Of a stretch of 64,000 bases of DNA, positions 8,350 to 16,464 are shown piece by piece (positions within the stretch are counted from its first letter, which is position 1; every line of letters starts with the position of its first letter). Below the pieces are notes generated by a model, which had not been told where the DNA came from, did no database searches, and saw only the letters and a list, made by a program, of their open reading frames with translations. This DNA comes from Arthrobacter sp. NIO-1057 (GTDB lineage Bacteria; Actinomycetota; Actinomycetes; Actinomycetales; Micrococcaceae). The DNA lies in assembly GCF_900094805.1 (NCBI RefSeq), contig NZ_FMAT01000001.1, forward strand, positions 816,196 to 880,195, given 5' to 3'. The position numbers and the translations under genes were made by a program.

Positions 8350-9054
8350 GTGAGCAAAGAAAGATTTTTCTTGAACCAGAAACCACGATTAGTGCTCATC
8401 GCCGGGGCTACCTCGGCCTCCGGCGTCGCCTGTGCTCAGGCACTGACTGATGCCGGAGTACGAGTCATTGCCGTAGGAAGCAATCAGGCGCGCTTGGATG
8501 AACGACTCGGGGGTGTCGAAGCCCGTTATGAATGCGACCTGACGGATTTTGCGGCAGTCCTGCAACTGGCTGAACGTGTCCACGAGAGCTACGGAACCAT
8601 TGACGGGTTGATTCATTTGGTCGGGGGCTGGCGAGGTGGCAAGTCCATCGTGGGTCAGAGTGATGAGGATTGGGATTTTCTGCACCGCAGTGTGCTCACC
8701 ACCCTGCGCAATACCACTCGTGCCTTCGTGGATGACCTCGTCGGTTCACCTGCGGGCCGATTGGCGATTGTCAGCGCTGAAGCCGTGCAAAATCCAACAC
8801 CGTCTAACGCCAACTACGGGGCTGTCAAAGCCGCAGCGGAGCATTGGGTGAACGCGATCGCGCGCTTGTTCAGCAAGAACGCCCCCAACGCGGCAGTGCT
8901 CAGCTGGGTAGTGAAGGCACTGAGTGAGAAGTCACCGGAAGAGACCACACTCGGTCACACCCCGGTGCAATGGCTCGCGCAGGCGGCCCTTGAGCTACTT
9001 TCCGATCAAACCGTTGACTTGAACGGCACGAGAGTAGCCCTGCCGCAAGCCTGA
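8350..9054 (+). CDS. SDR-family NAD(P)-dependent oxidoreductase
   Basis: A 234-residue Rossmann-fold short-chain dehydrogenase. The cofactor motif is GATSASG at residues 19-25. The catalytic triad is likely Ser142, Tyr156 and Lys160 (NYGAVKA). The unusual HLVGGWRGGK at 89-98 replaces the common NNAG. The GTG at 8350 follows TAGGAAG closely. The substrate is unknown. Its position between a DUF6421 protein and a PLP aldolase suggests a beta-hydroxy or carbonyl compound linked to amino-acid or fatty-acid metabolism, but this is inference. Confidence 0.85.
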   Translation: MSKERFFLNQKPRLVLIAGATSASGVACAQALTDAGVRVIAVGSNQARLDERLGGVEARYECDLTDFAAVLQLAERVHESYGTIDGLIHLVGGWRGGKSIVGQSDEDWDFLHRSVLTTLRNTTRAFVDDLVGSPAGRLAIVSAEAVQNPTPSNANYGAVKAAAEHWVNAIARLFSKNAPNAAVLSWVVKALSEKSPEETTLGHTPVQWLAQAALELLSDQTVDLNGTRVALPQA

Positions 9055-9125
9055 ACCAGCCTGGTTCCCCTACGCTCAACCTGCCTCCGGCAAGTATTTC
9101 TCTTAACTTTAAGGACGTCACCACG

Positions 9126-10187
9126 ATGACCACTCTTCACGATACCTCCGTGCGAGGATTTGCTTCTGATAACTACTCGGGGGTGCACCCGCGGATCCTC
9201 GACGCGATCGCCAGGGCCAATGGTGGGCACCAAATTTCCTATGGCGAAGACCAGTACACCGAAGCCCTAGGCGAGGTAGCACTCGAGGTCTTCGGCCCGG
9301 AAGCTACGATCTTCCCGGTGTTCAACGGCACCGGCGCCAATGTCACCGCATTGCAGTCATTGTTACCTCGTTGGGGCGCTGTCATTTGTGCTACGACGGC
9401 GCACATCAATGTCGACGAGAACGGTGCCCCGGAACGCGTGGGTGGTTTTAAGCTGCTCCAGGTTGCAACACCCGATGGCAAGCTCACCCCGGAGCTGATC
9501 GATCAGGAAGCATGGGGCTATGGTGATGAACACCGTGCCCAGCCTCTGGCAGTCTCCATTACTCAGGCCACCGAATTGGGCACCCTGTACGCCCCGGAGG
9601 AAATCAAAGCCATCACCGAGCACGCGCATCAGCTGGGGATGAAAGTTCACTTAGATGGCTCACGCCTATCGAACGCCGCAGCTGCCTTGGATGTCCCGCT
9701 ACGCGCATTGACCACAGATGTGGGCGTTGACATCGTTTCCTTGGGCGGAACCAAGAACGGCATCCTGCTCGGCGAAGGAATTTTGACCCTGCGCAAAGAA
9801 CTTGCCGATGATATGAAGTACCTGCGCAAGATGAATATGCAGCTGGGCAGCAAAATGCGTTTCATCTCGGCACAGCTGATCGAACTTTATGGTACCGAGC
9901 TGTGGCGTGAGCTAGCTGGTCATGCCAACTCTATGGCCGCCAAGCTGGCTGCGGCCGTTGAGCAAATCGACGGGGTACAGCTGGTGTATCCAACCCAGGC
10001 CAATGGCGTTTTCGCGCAGCTTCCGACCGCGGTGAGCGATGAGTTGCGCAAGCACTTTCGTTTCTACGACTGGGATCGTGCCGCAGGTGAAGTGCGTTGG
10101 ATGTGTTCCTTCGACACCACCGAGCAGGACGTGGCCGAGTTCATCGCCAAGCTTCGCGAGCTGATGGCAGCGCATCGTAGCGCATAG
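9126..10187 (+). CDS. PLP-dependent threonine aldolase-family enzyme
   Basis: A 353-residue fold-type I PLP enzyme of the low-specificity L-threonine aldolase/GntG family. The cofactor lysine is Lys210 in SLGGTKNG. Asp177 in HLDGSRLSNAA should contact the pyridine nitrogen. The N-terminal DNYSGVHPRIL segment replaces the DTVT start of LtaE. Such enzymes split beta-hydroxy-alpha-amino acids into glycine and an aldehyde. AAGGACG (9110-9116) is the ribosome site for ATG 9126. It is the last gene of the DUF6421-SDR-aldolase unit, which a hairpin ends. Confidence 0.85.
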   Translation: MTTLHDTSVRGFASDNYSGVHPRILDAIARANGGHQISYGEDQYTEALGEVALEVFGPEATIFPVFNGTGANVTALQSLLPRWGAVICATTAHINVDENGAPERVGGFKLLQVATPDGKLTPELIDQEAWGYGDEHRAQPLAVSITQATELGTLYAPEEIKAITEHAHQLGMKVHLDGSRLSNAAAALDVPLRALTTDVGVDIVSLGGTKNGILLGEGILTLRKELADDMKYLRKMNMQLGSKMRFISAQLIELYGTELWRELAGHANSMAAKLAAAVEQIDGVQLVYPTQANGVFAQLPTAVSDELRKHFRFYDWDRAAGEVRWMCSFDTTEQDVAEFIAKLRELMAAHRSA

Positions 10188-10205
10188 CTTGAGAACCGAG
10201 TCCGG

Positions 10206-10235
10206 CGTGCCGTACCGCGCCTTAGGTACGGCACG
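10206..10235 (+). terminator. Hairpin ending the DUF6421-SDR-aldolase unit
   Basis: An 11-bp perfect stem (cgtgccgtacc at 10206-10216 with ggtacggcacg at 10225-10235) has an 8-nt loop. No T-run follows. It separates the aldolase from DUF3000, which has its own promoter immediately after. Confidence 0.7.
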
Positions 10236-10237
10236 TC

Positions 10238-10250
10238 TAGACTCAAATTG
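10238..10250 (+). promoter_or_regulatory. Leaderless promoter of the DUF3000 gene
   Basis: A -10 hexamer TAGACT at 10238-10243 lies 6 nt before the GTG start, so transcription would begin at the start codon. There is no ribosome site. The same hexamer and spacing occur before the DUF3093 and DUF5998 genes. Confidence 0.65.
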
Positions 10251-10888
10251 TGACCAATGAACGTCCTGCTTCCGCCATCCCCAGTGCCTTCGCGAAGGCC
10301 CTTGATGAGTTGTCGCACGCCAAGGTACGCAAAGAGCTGAAGTTCACCGAAATTCCAGCCCCTGGTCGTTTAGCCCCGTTCGCTCTGGCGCTTAGTGGCG
10401 ACGTGATCGACGTTGTCTCCCCCGACCACGGGCCGCAGGGGCAGGAGATTGGCCGTACCCCTTTCTTGCAACCACAAGAACAGTTAGCCACCGGGCGTTT
10501 CATTCTGCTCTACGATCCTGCCGGCCAGGAACTTTGGAACGGACAGTTCCGCATTGTCACCTATATCCGTGCTCGGCTAGATCATGAGATGGGCCAAGAT
10601 GCCATGCTGGCCACGGTGGCTTGGTCCTGGCTTGAAGACTCGTTACGTGAACGCGAAGCCTTCCACCACTCGGCTGGCGGGACCGCCACCCGAGTAATTT
10701 CAGAGTCATTTGGCAATCTTGCCGGGGAACAAGACCATATCGATATTGAACTTCGTGCCTCATGGTCCCCTGACTCGGATAACCTCGGCCCGCATTTGAG
10801 TGCCTGGGCAGATTTGGTATGCACCTTCGCCGGGTTGCCGCCATTGCCCGAAGGCGTGCAACAACTGCCGCACCGTCGCCTCAGTTAG
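10250..10888 (+). CDS. DUF3000 domain-containing protein
   Basis: A 212-residue soluble protein that belongs to DUF3000 from its overall pattern, including FAKALDELSHAKVR near the N-terminus, DHEMGQDAMLATVAWSWLEDSL in the middle and HLSAWADLVCTFAGLPPLPEGV near the end. Function is unknown. It stands directly ahead of the RNase D-like gene, as in M. tuberculosis (Rv2680-Rv2681), so the pairing is conserved. GTG 10250 is chosen from the leaderless promoter. Confidence 0.85.
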   Translation: MTNERPASAIPSAFAKALDELSHAKVRKELKFTEIPAPGRLAPFALALSGDVIDVVSPDHGPQGQEIGRTPFLQPQEQLATGRFILLYDPAGQELWNGQFRIVTYIRARLDHEMGQDAMLATVAWSWLEDSLREREAFHHSAGGTATRVISESFGNLAGEQDHIDIELRASWSPDSDNLGPHLSAWADLVCTFAGLPPLPEGVQQLPHRRLS

Positions 10889-10937
10889 CGGCTCAAGCGC
10901 TGTGGGCTAGGCCAGTTGGAACTAGAATGAAAGCATC

Positions 10938-12188
10938 ATGCCGAATTCTGACTCCCCCGCTAGCGAATCATCCACCACTGAGATTGAACCTAACCCACCG
11001 GTACTGACCCCGCTGACCCATCCTCGTGATGGTGTCCCGGAGGTCATCAACACCCAAGTTGCCCTGCGTCGTGCTGTGCGCGAACTGCGCGCCGGAACCG
11101 GTGATCTGGCCGTTGATACCGAGCGTGCCAGTGGATTCCGCTATGGGCAACGGGCCTTTCTGGTACAGATTCGTCGCGAAGGTGCCGGCACGTGGCTGAT
11201 CGACCCCGAAGTCTTAGATGACCTGACTGAGCTACGCGACTTTATGAATGAGCAGCCGTGGATTCTGCATGCCGCGACCCAGGATTTGCCATGCCTTCAT
11301 GAACTAGGCATGTCCCCTACCGCGCTCTTTGATACCGAATTAGCTGGTCGGCTCGCTGGTTTCCCCCGGGTTTCGCTGGGCACCATGGTGGCAGAATTAC
11401 TGGGCCTGCAATTGGCCAAGGAACATTCGGCGGTAGATTGGTCCACCCGCCCGCTACCAGAATCTTGGTTGAACTACGCCGCGTTGGATGTTGAAGTCCT
11501 CGATGAGCTACGCCAGGAAATTACCAAGATCCTCAAAGAGCAGGGCAAGCTTGAGTTCGCACTCCAAGAGTTTGAATACGAGCGGAAATTACCTGATCCC
11601 CAGCCCGCTGATGAGCCGTGGCGTAAGCTTTCGGGAATCCACAAGCTCAAGTCTCGACGCAATCTGGCGATCGCGCGCGAGTTGTGGCTCTCACGCGAAT
11701 CCCTGGCTCGCACCCAAGATATAGCTCCTGGGCGGCTCTTACCCGATCGCGCGATTCTCGCAGCCATTGAACAGAAAGCCTCCAGCGTTCCGAGCTTGCT
11801 GCAGATCCCGGGGTTCCATACCCGTCACGCAAAGCGCGATGCTCCCCGCTGGATGGATGCCATCTCACGCGGCCGCAACACTCGTGACCTACCCGAGGTA
11901 CGTTCGGCAAAGACTGGATTACCGCACCCTCGCTCGTGGGCGGAGAAAAAACCTGCAGCCGCCGCCCGTCACGAGGCAGCCAAGGAAGTGCTCAGTGCAG
12001 TCAGTGAGCATTGGAATATTCCTGCCGAGAATCTTTTGACACCAAAATACCTGCGTGAGTTGTGCTGGAATCCGCCGGCGAGAATCAGTGAGCAAGCTGT
12101 CACGCAAAAGCTTGCCTCTCTGGGGGCTCGTCAGTGGCAGCAAGAGCTATTAGCGGCACCGTTTGCGCAGGCATTTGCGGCCATTTAA
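10938..12188 (+). CDS. HRDC domain-containing RNase D-like 3'-5' exoribonuclease
   Basis: A 416-residue protein with an N-terminal DEDDy exonuclease domain: DTE at about 57-59 (AVDTERASG), the HAATQD segment near 111, and the YAALDVEVL motif near 180 holding the Tyr and Asp of Exo III. An HRDC nucleic-acid-binding domain follows (about 225-300, KLSGIHKLKSRRNLAIARELW), then a further C-terminal helical domain. RNase D trims the 3' ends of tRNA precursors and other stable RNAs. A -10-like TAGAAT at 10923-10928 lies just before the ATG, so the transcript may be nearly leaderless. Confidence 0.9.
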   Translation: MPNSDSPASESSTTEIEPNPPVLTPLTHPRDGVPEVINTQVALRRAVRELRAGTGDLAVDTERASGFRYGQRAFLVQIRREGAGTWLIDPEVLDDLTELRDFMNEQPWILHAATQDLPCLHELGMSPTALFDTELAGRLAGFPRVSLGTMVAELLGLQLAKEHSAVDWSTRPLPESWLNYAALDVEVLDELRQEITKILKEQGKLEFALQEFEYERKLPDPQPADEPWRKLSGIHKLKSRRNLAIARELWLSRESLARTQDIAPGRLLPDRAILAAIEQKASSVPSLLQIPGFHTRHAKRDAPRWMDAISRGRNTRDLPEVRSAKTGLPHPRSWAEKKPAAAARHEAAKEVLSAVSEHWNIPAENLLTPKYLRELCWNPPARISEQAVTQKLASLGARQWQQELLAAPFAQAFAAI

Positions 12189-12243
12189 GGTCTTCTAGCA
12201 GCGCCCTGGAGCCCGGGCAATTTTCGCCTGTGATGTGTTGCAC

Positions 12244-12272
12244 TTGCACTTCAAGTTACTCCTGAGTAACCT
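12244..12272 (+). promoter_or_regulatory. fadAB promoter with embedded operator
   Basis: TTGCAC (12244-12249) and TAACCT (12267-12272) form a -35/-10 pair with a 17-bp spacer. The spacer is filled by a perfect palindrome at 12255-12270: GTTACTC, a 2-bp centre, and GAGTAAC. A repressor bound here would block polymerase. The same motif recurs at 6838-6853. Confidence 0.8.
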
Positions 12273-12300
12273 ATGGTTTAGGTCACAGTGATGCTGGCCA

Positions 12301-12318
12301 CTGCCCATCGATGGGCAG
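12301..12318. repeat. 18-bp perfect palindrome in the fadA leader
   Basis: CTGCCCATCGATGGGCAG is its own reverse complement. It lies between the fadA promoter and the fadA start. It may be a second operator or a leader-RNA hairpin. It also contains an ATG in frame with fadA. Confidence 0.6.
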
Positions 12319-12346
12319 CATGAACCAACCCTCAAGGAGCCCGACG

Positions 12347-13597
12347 GTGAGTGCCAACGCTTCGACCGTACCCAATACCGTGCACCCTTCGCTCGAAAAT
12401 CGCGATGTCGTGTTTATCGATGGAGTCCGTACCCCCTTCGGCAAAGCTGGCGAAAAGGGTATCTACCATGGAACCCGTGCAGATGACCTAGCCGTCAAGG
12501 CCGTGCGCGGGTTGCTCGAACGCAACCCGGAAGTTCCCGCCGAGAAGATCGACGAAATCTCCATTGCAGCCACCACCCAGTCCGGCGACCAAGGACTGAC
12601 CTTGGGCCGCACCGTAGGACTGCTTTCCGGCATTCCCAAGTCGGTTCCCGGCTTTGCCATTGACCGCATGTGCGCCGGCGCGATGACTGCAGTCACCGCT
12701 ACCGCAGGCGGCATTGCATTTGGCGCCTACGACGTCGTCGTTGCCGGTGGCGTTGAGCATATGGGTAACCACCCGATGGGTGCCGGTGCCGACCCTAACC
12801 CACGTTTCCTTTCGGAGAAGATCGTGGACCCACAGGCACTGAACATGGGCAATACCGCCGAGAACCTGCATGATCGTTTCCCTGCGATCACCAAGGAACG
12901 GACAGACCGATATGCAGTTGCCTCACAGTCCAAGCTTGCCAAGGCTTACGAAAACCAGCAGATCCAGCCAGATCTGATTCCCGTGGCTGCCAAGCGTCCC
13001 GGTGAAGGCTGGGCCGTGAACACCCAGGACGAGCCACCTCGCCCCGGCACCACCATGGAATCGCTGGCCGAACTGCGCACACCATTCCGTGCCCATGGAC
13101 GCGTCAGCGCCGGCAACGCCGCCGGACTTAACGATGGTGCTACCGCTGCACTACTGGCGAGCGGTCAGGCAGTTCGTGAGCTAGGACTAGAACCTAAAAT
13201 GCGCATGGTTTCCTTCGCCTTTGCCGGCGTGGAACCAGATGTCATGGGCTATGGCCCGGTTCCTGCCACCGAAAAGGCTTTGGCCAAGGCGGGGCTGAGC
13301 ATTGATGACATCGGCCTCTTCGAAATCAACGAGGCCTTCGCCGTTCAGGTACTCTCGTTCCTCGATTTCTACGGCATCGACCAGGACGATGAGCGAGTCA
13401 ACCGCTACGGTGGCGCTATTGCCGTGGGTCACCCACTGGCCTCCTCCGGTGTTCGCCTGATGACCCAGCTAGCCCGCCAGTTCTCCGAAGACCACACTGT
13501 GCGTTACGGAATCACCACCATGTGCATCGGCTTGGGTATGGGCGGCACCGTCATTTGGGAAAACCCTAATCATCCAGATTTTGGCAGCAAGGCGTAA
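12347..13597 (+). CDS. fadA: Acetyl-CoA C-acyltransferase (3-ketoacyl-CoA thiolase)
   Basis: A 416-residue thiolase. The acyl-accepting nucleophile is Cys109 in IDRMCAGAM. The C-terminal half holds the EINEAFAVQ motif, the catalytic GHPLASSGVR histidine and the second cysteine in TMCIGLGMGG. It cleaves 3-ketoacyl-CoA with CoA in the last step of beta-oxidation. The start is taken as GTG 12347, since AAGGAG at 12334-12339 sits 7 nt ahead; ATG 12311 and ATG 12320 are in frame but lie in the palindromic leader and lack a ribosome site. fadB follows after 12 bp. Confidence 0.93.
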   Translation: MSANASTVPNTVHPSLENRDVVFIDGVRTPFGKAGEKGIYHGTRADDLAVKAVRGLLERNPEVPAEKIDEISIAATTQSGDQGLTLGRTVGLLSGIPKSVPGFAIDRMCAGAMTAVTATAGGIAFGAYDVVVAGGVEHMGNHPMGAGADPNPRFLSEKIVDPQALNMGNTAENLHDRFPAITKERTDRYAVASQSKLAKAYENQQIQPDLIPVAAKRPGEGWAVNTQDEPPRPGTTMESLAELRTPFRAHGRVSAGNAAGLNDGATAALLASGQAVRELGLEPKMRMVSFAFAGVEPDVMGYGPVPATEKALAKAGLSIDDIGLFEINEAFAVQVLSFLDFYGIDQDDERVNRYGGAIAVGHPLASSGVRLMTQLARQFSEDHTVRYGITTMCIGLGMGGTVIWENPNHPDFGSKA

Positions 13598-13609
13598 GGA
13601 CTAAAGACC

Positions 13610-15733
13610 ATGACTGCAACCACCAATAACTTCGCGACGGTCGCGGAATTGATGCATGATGAGACCGTCACCCACTCCTACGTCAGCGATGTAGCATTGC
13701 CAGGGGGCAAGACCCTAGCCCTGCTAACCCTAGACAACGGACTAGACCACAAGAAGCCCACCACCCTGGGCCCCAACAGCTTGCTGGAACTGCGAGCCAC
13801 CCTTGAAGGGCAAGCAGCCCGCGCTGAAGCAGGCGAAATCCACGCATTGGCCATCACCGGCAAACCATACTTCTTGATCGCCGGTGCTGATCTTTCCGCA
13901 GTGACCAGGCTCAACGCCCCAGAACAAGCCACCGCGATGGCTTCCTTGGGTCACTACACCTATGAACTGCTCGCAGATCTCGGTGTGCCCACCTTCGCCT
14001 TCATCAATGGCCTTTCCCTCGGTGGCGGTCTAGAAATTGCCTTGGCTTGCAATTACCGCACGGTCAGTACCGCTGCAGGTGCGCTGGGACTTCCCGAAGC
14101 CTTCCTTGGTCTCATTCCCGGCTGGGCCGGCGTCTACCGACTGCCGCGACTGGTGGGTCCAGAAAACGCGTTGAAGGTGATGATCGAAAATCCGCTGAAC
14201 AACAACCGAACTCTCTCCGGACCGGCCGCCTTTAAGATGGGCGTTGCCGACGCGATCTTCGAACCAGCAGACTTCATCGAACACTCCACCAAGTTTGTTG
14301 CTGACGTTCTGTCCGGACAGACACAGGTTCAGCGTCCTAACGAAGTGGATCCTAGCGACCCTGAGGTGGCACGACGCTGGCTGGAGGCAGCAGATCAGGC
14401 CGAGAAGTTTGTTGATGCAAAGCTCTCCGGTGCCGCACCTGCTCCCTACAAGGTCTTGGAAGTATTCCGCAAGGGCATGACTCTCTCCCAGCCAGAATCA
14501 GCTGAGCTGGAAGTAGAAGCACTGACCAGTCTGATCCGGACCACCCAATTCCAGAACACCGTGTACGCATTCTTGGACCTAGTCCAGAAGCGTGGACGGC
14601 GTCCAGCTGGAGCACCAGATGCAAAGCTGGCACGCCCAGTCTCCAAGGTAGGCGTTGTCGGCGCCGGACTGATGGCCAGCCAGTTGGCGCTACTCTTTGT
14701 CCGCCGCCTCAACGTCCCAGTGGTCATCACCGACCTGGACCAGTCGCGCGTGGATAAGGGTTTGGCCTACATTCATGGTGAAATCGACAAACTGCACAGC
14801 AAGGGTCGGCTGAGCCAGGATGCGGTCAACCGCGCTAAGGCACTAGTGACCGGATCGGTGACCAAGGATGCGTTTGCCGATGCAGACTTTGTTATCGAGG
14901 CCGTATTCGAAGAGCTCAACGTCAAGAAGCAGGTGTTCGCCGAGGTAGAGGCCGTGGTCTCTCCTGAGTGCATCTTGGCCACCAATACTTCGTCGCTGTC
15001 GGTGACCGAAATGGGTCGGGATCTCAAGCACCCAGAACGCCTGGTTGGCTTCCACTTCTTCAACCCTGTCGCTGTCATGCCACTATTGGAAATTGCAGCC
15101 ACGGAATGGACTAACGAGTCTTCGCTGTCCACTGCTTTTGTGCTGGGCAAGAAACTGAAGAAGACCACGGTCAAGACTCAGGACGCTGCGGCGTTTGTCG
15201 TCAACCGAGTTCTGCTACGGCTGATGAGTGAAGTTCAGGCAGCGTTTGACGAGGGTACCGATGCAGTAACGGCGGATACAGCGCTGAAGCCAATGGGTCT
15301 GCCAATGAGCCCGTTCACCTTGCTGGCCATGGTCGGCTTGCCAGTGGCGCAACACGTCAACGAGTCTTTGAACGCTGCTTTTGGAGAGCGTTTCGAAGTT
15401 TCAGAAAACCTGCAGAAGCTGATCGACGCAAAAATTACTTCCCTGTGGGTAAAAAACGAGCAAGGCGAACAGGTCCTGAATCCTCAGGCCGAAGAGTTGC
15501 TCGTTCAGGGTTCAAACCCTTCCACCAAGGAGGAGATTCTTCTTCGCGTGCAAGATGCTCTCGCACAAGAAATTGGTTTGCTTCTTGATGAAGGTGTTGT
15601 CGCTGAGGCAGCGGATGTTGACCTGTGCATGATCACTGGCGCTGGTTGGCCAATGCATCTAGGCGGAATCACCCCGTATCTGGATCAGGTTGGCGCGTCC
15701 GAGCGTGTGAACGGTAAGAAGTTCAATAACTAA
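13610..15733 (+). CDS. fadB: Multifunctional enoyl-CoA hydratase / 3-hydroxyacyl-CoA dehydrogenase
   Basis: A 707-residue fusion of typical FadB length. The N-terminal crotonase domain has the oxyanion-hole segment LSLGGGLEIALACN near residue 138 and the GLIPGWAGVYRLPR segment near 165. The dehydrogenase half starts near 345 with the NAD-binding GVVGAGLMAS motif and includes GFHFFNPVAVMPLLEI. The C-terminal domain follows. It performs hydration and oxidation of enoyl-CoA, passing 3-ketoacyl-CoA to FadA. AAGGA upstream of ATG 13610 is the ribosome site. It shares the fadA promoter and is ended by a strong hairpin. Confidence 0.94.
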   Translation: MTATTNNFATVAELMHDETVTHSYVSDVALPGGKTLALLTLDNGLDHKKPTTLGPNSLLELRATLEGQAARAEAGEIHALAITGKPYFLIAGADLSAVTRLNAPEQATAMASLGHYTYELLADLGVPTFAFINGLSLGGGLEIALACNYRTVSTAAGALGLPEAFLGLIPGWAGVYRLPRLVGPENALKVMIENPLNNNRTLSGPAAFKMGVADAIFEPADFIEHSTKFVADVLSGQTQVQRPNEVDPSDPEVARRWLEAADQAEKFVDAKLSGAAPAPYKVLEVFRKGMTLSQPESAELEVEALTSLIRTTQFQNTVYAFLDLVQKRGRRPAGAPDAKLARPVSKVGVVGAGLMASQLALLFVRRLNVPVVITDLDQSRVDKGLAYIHGEIDKLHSKGRLSQDAVNRAKALVTGSVTKDAFADADFVIEAVFEELNVKKQVFAEVEAVVSPECILATNTSSLSVTEMGRDLKHPERLVGFHFFNPVAVMPLLEIAATEWTNESSLSTAFVLGKKLKKTTVKTQDAAAFVVNRVLLRLMSEVQAAFDEGTDAVTADTALKPMGLPMSPFTLLAMVGLPVAQHVNESLNAAFGERFEVSENLQKLIDAKITSLWVKNEQGEQVLNPQAEELLVQGSNPSTKEEILLRVQDALAQEIGLLLDEGVVAEAADVDLCMITGAGWPMHLGGITPYLDQVGASERVNGKKFNN

Positions 15734-15747
15734 ATTCCGTCATCTGC

Positions 15748-15781
15748 TTTGGGCTCCATTCCACACGGAATGGAGCCCAAA
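15748..15781 (+). terminator. Terminator hairpin after fadB
   Basis: A 15-bp perfect stem (15748-15762 with 15767-15781) with a 4-nt loop acac lies 14 bp after the fadB stop. The T-run is lacking, but stem strength and position support a terminator. Confidence 0.8.
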
Positions 15782-15915
15782 GTTGGTTCCGGGCGACGAA
15801 GCAGTTATTTGATGGATATTCCCAGGCAAGCACTCGAGCATCCCGTTGAACTGAAGGTCATAAAATTAGGCTCATCTCTTAGCACCGGCACAGGCTGATC
15901 TGTCACAATAAACCC

Positions 15916-16386
15916 ATGACTGACTTCGCTCAACCAGCACGCCGCACCGTCATGTGCGCTTCCGCTGCCCTAGGTTCCGTAGCTTTGTTAACCGCCTGTG
16001 GCGACGGGCATTCTGAAGCGCAGGCTCCTGAAGCTTCGCCGGTCCCTTCCCCCACTGGTGAGGGGCAAGCGGTGATAGCTCTTTCGGAGATAGAGGTCGG
16101 TGCGCGAGCTACGGTACAGGCCAAGCATTCAAGCGGTGCCGAAATTCCTGTGTTGCTCTTCCGCCCGGATGAAAAATCGGTCCTTGCGTATTCCAGTGTC
16201 TGCACGCATCAGGGCTGTGTCGTCACGACCAAGTCCACAAAAGAGGACTTCTTCTGCGCCTGCCACGGCTCACGCTTCCAGCCTTCGGACGGAACCGTGA
16301 CTGACGGTCCTGCAATCGCTCCGCTAGGACGCTATGCCACTGAGATCAAAGATGACCAGGTCGTTGTCTTTATTACCGAATCATAA
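15916..16386 (+). CDS. Rieske [2Fe-2S] lipoprotein
   Basis: A 156-residue exported protein. The N-terminus has twin arginines at 9-10 (PARRTVM), a hydrophobic stretch and a lipobox LLTAC with Cys28, so it is probably a Tat substrate anchored as a lipoprotein. A Ser/Pro-rich linker follows. The Rieske domain has Cys96 and His98 (CTHQGC) and Cys114 and His117 (CACHGS) as cluster ligands; Cys101 and Cys116 can form the stabilising disulfide, as in high-potential Rieske proteins. It is probably an electron-transfer protein on the outer face of the membrane. No partner oxidase gene is adjacent. It converges on the aldo/keto reductase. Confidence 0.88.
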   Translation: MTDFAQPARRTVMCASAALGSVALLTACGDGHSEAQAPEASPVPSPTGEGQAVIALSEIEVGARATVQAKHSSGAEIPVLLFRPDEKSVLAYSSVCTHQGCVVTTKSTKEDFFCACHGSRFQPSDGTVTDGPAIAPLGRYATEIKDDQVVVFITES

Positions 16387-16402
16387 TCAGTCGAAAACTT
16401 CA

Positions 16403-16454
16403 TAACAGAATTCGAGGCTGCAACCCATATGGGTTGCAGCCTCGAATTCTGTTA
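16403..16454. terminator. 52-bp perfect palindrome, bidirectional terminator
   Basis: The whole span 16403-16454 is an exact palindrome: the left arm at 16403-16428 is the reverse complement of 16429-16454. The RNA would form a stem of about 24 bp with an atat loop. It sits between convergent genes and should stop transcription both ways. Confidence 0.85.
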
Positions 16455-16464
16455 GTTCAGCAGC

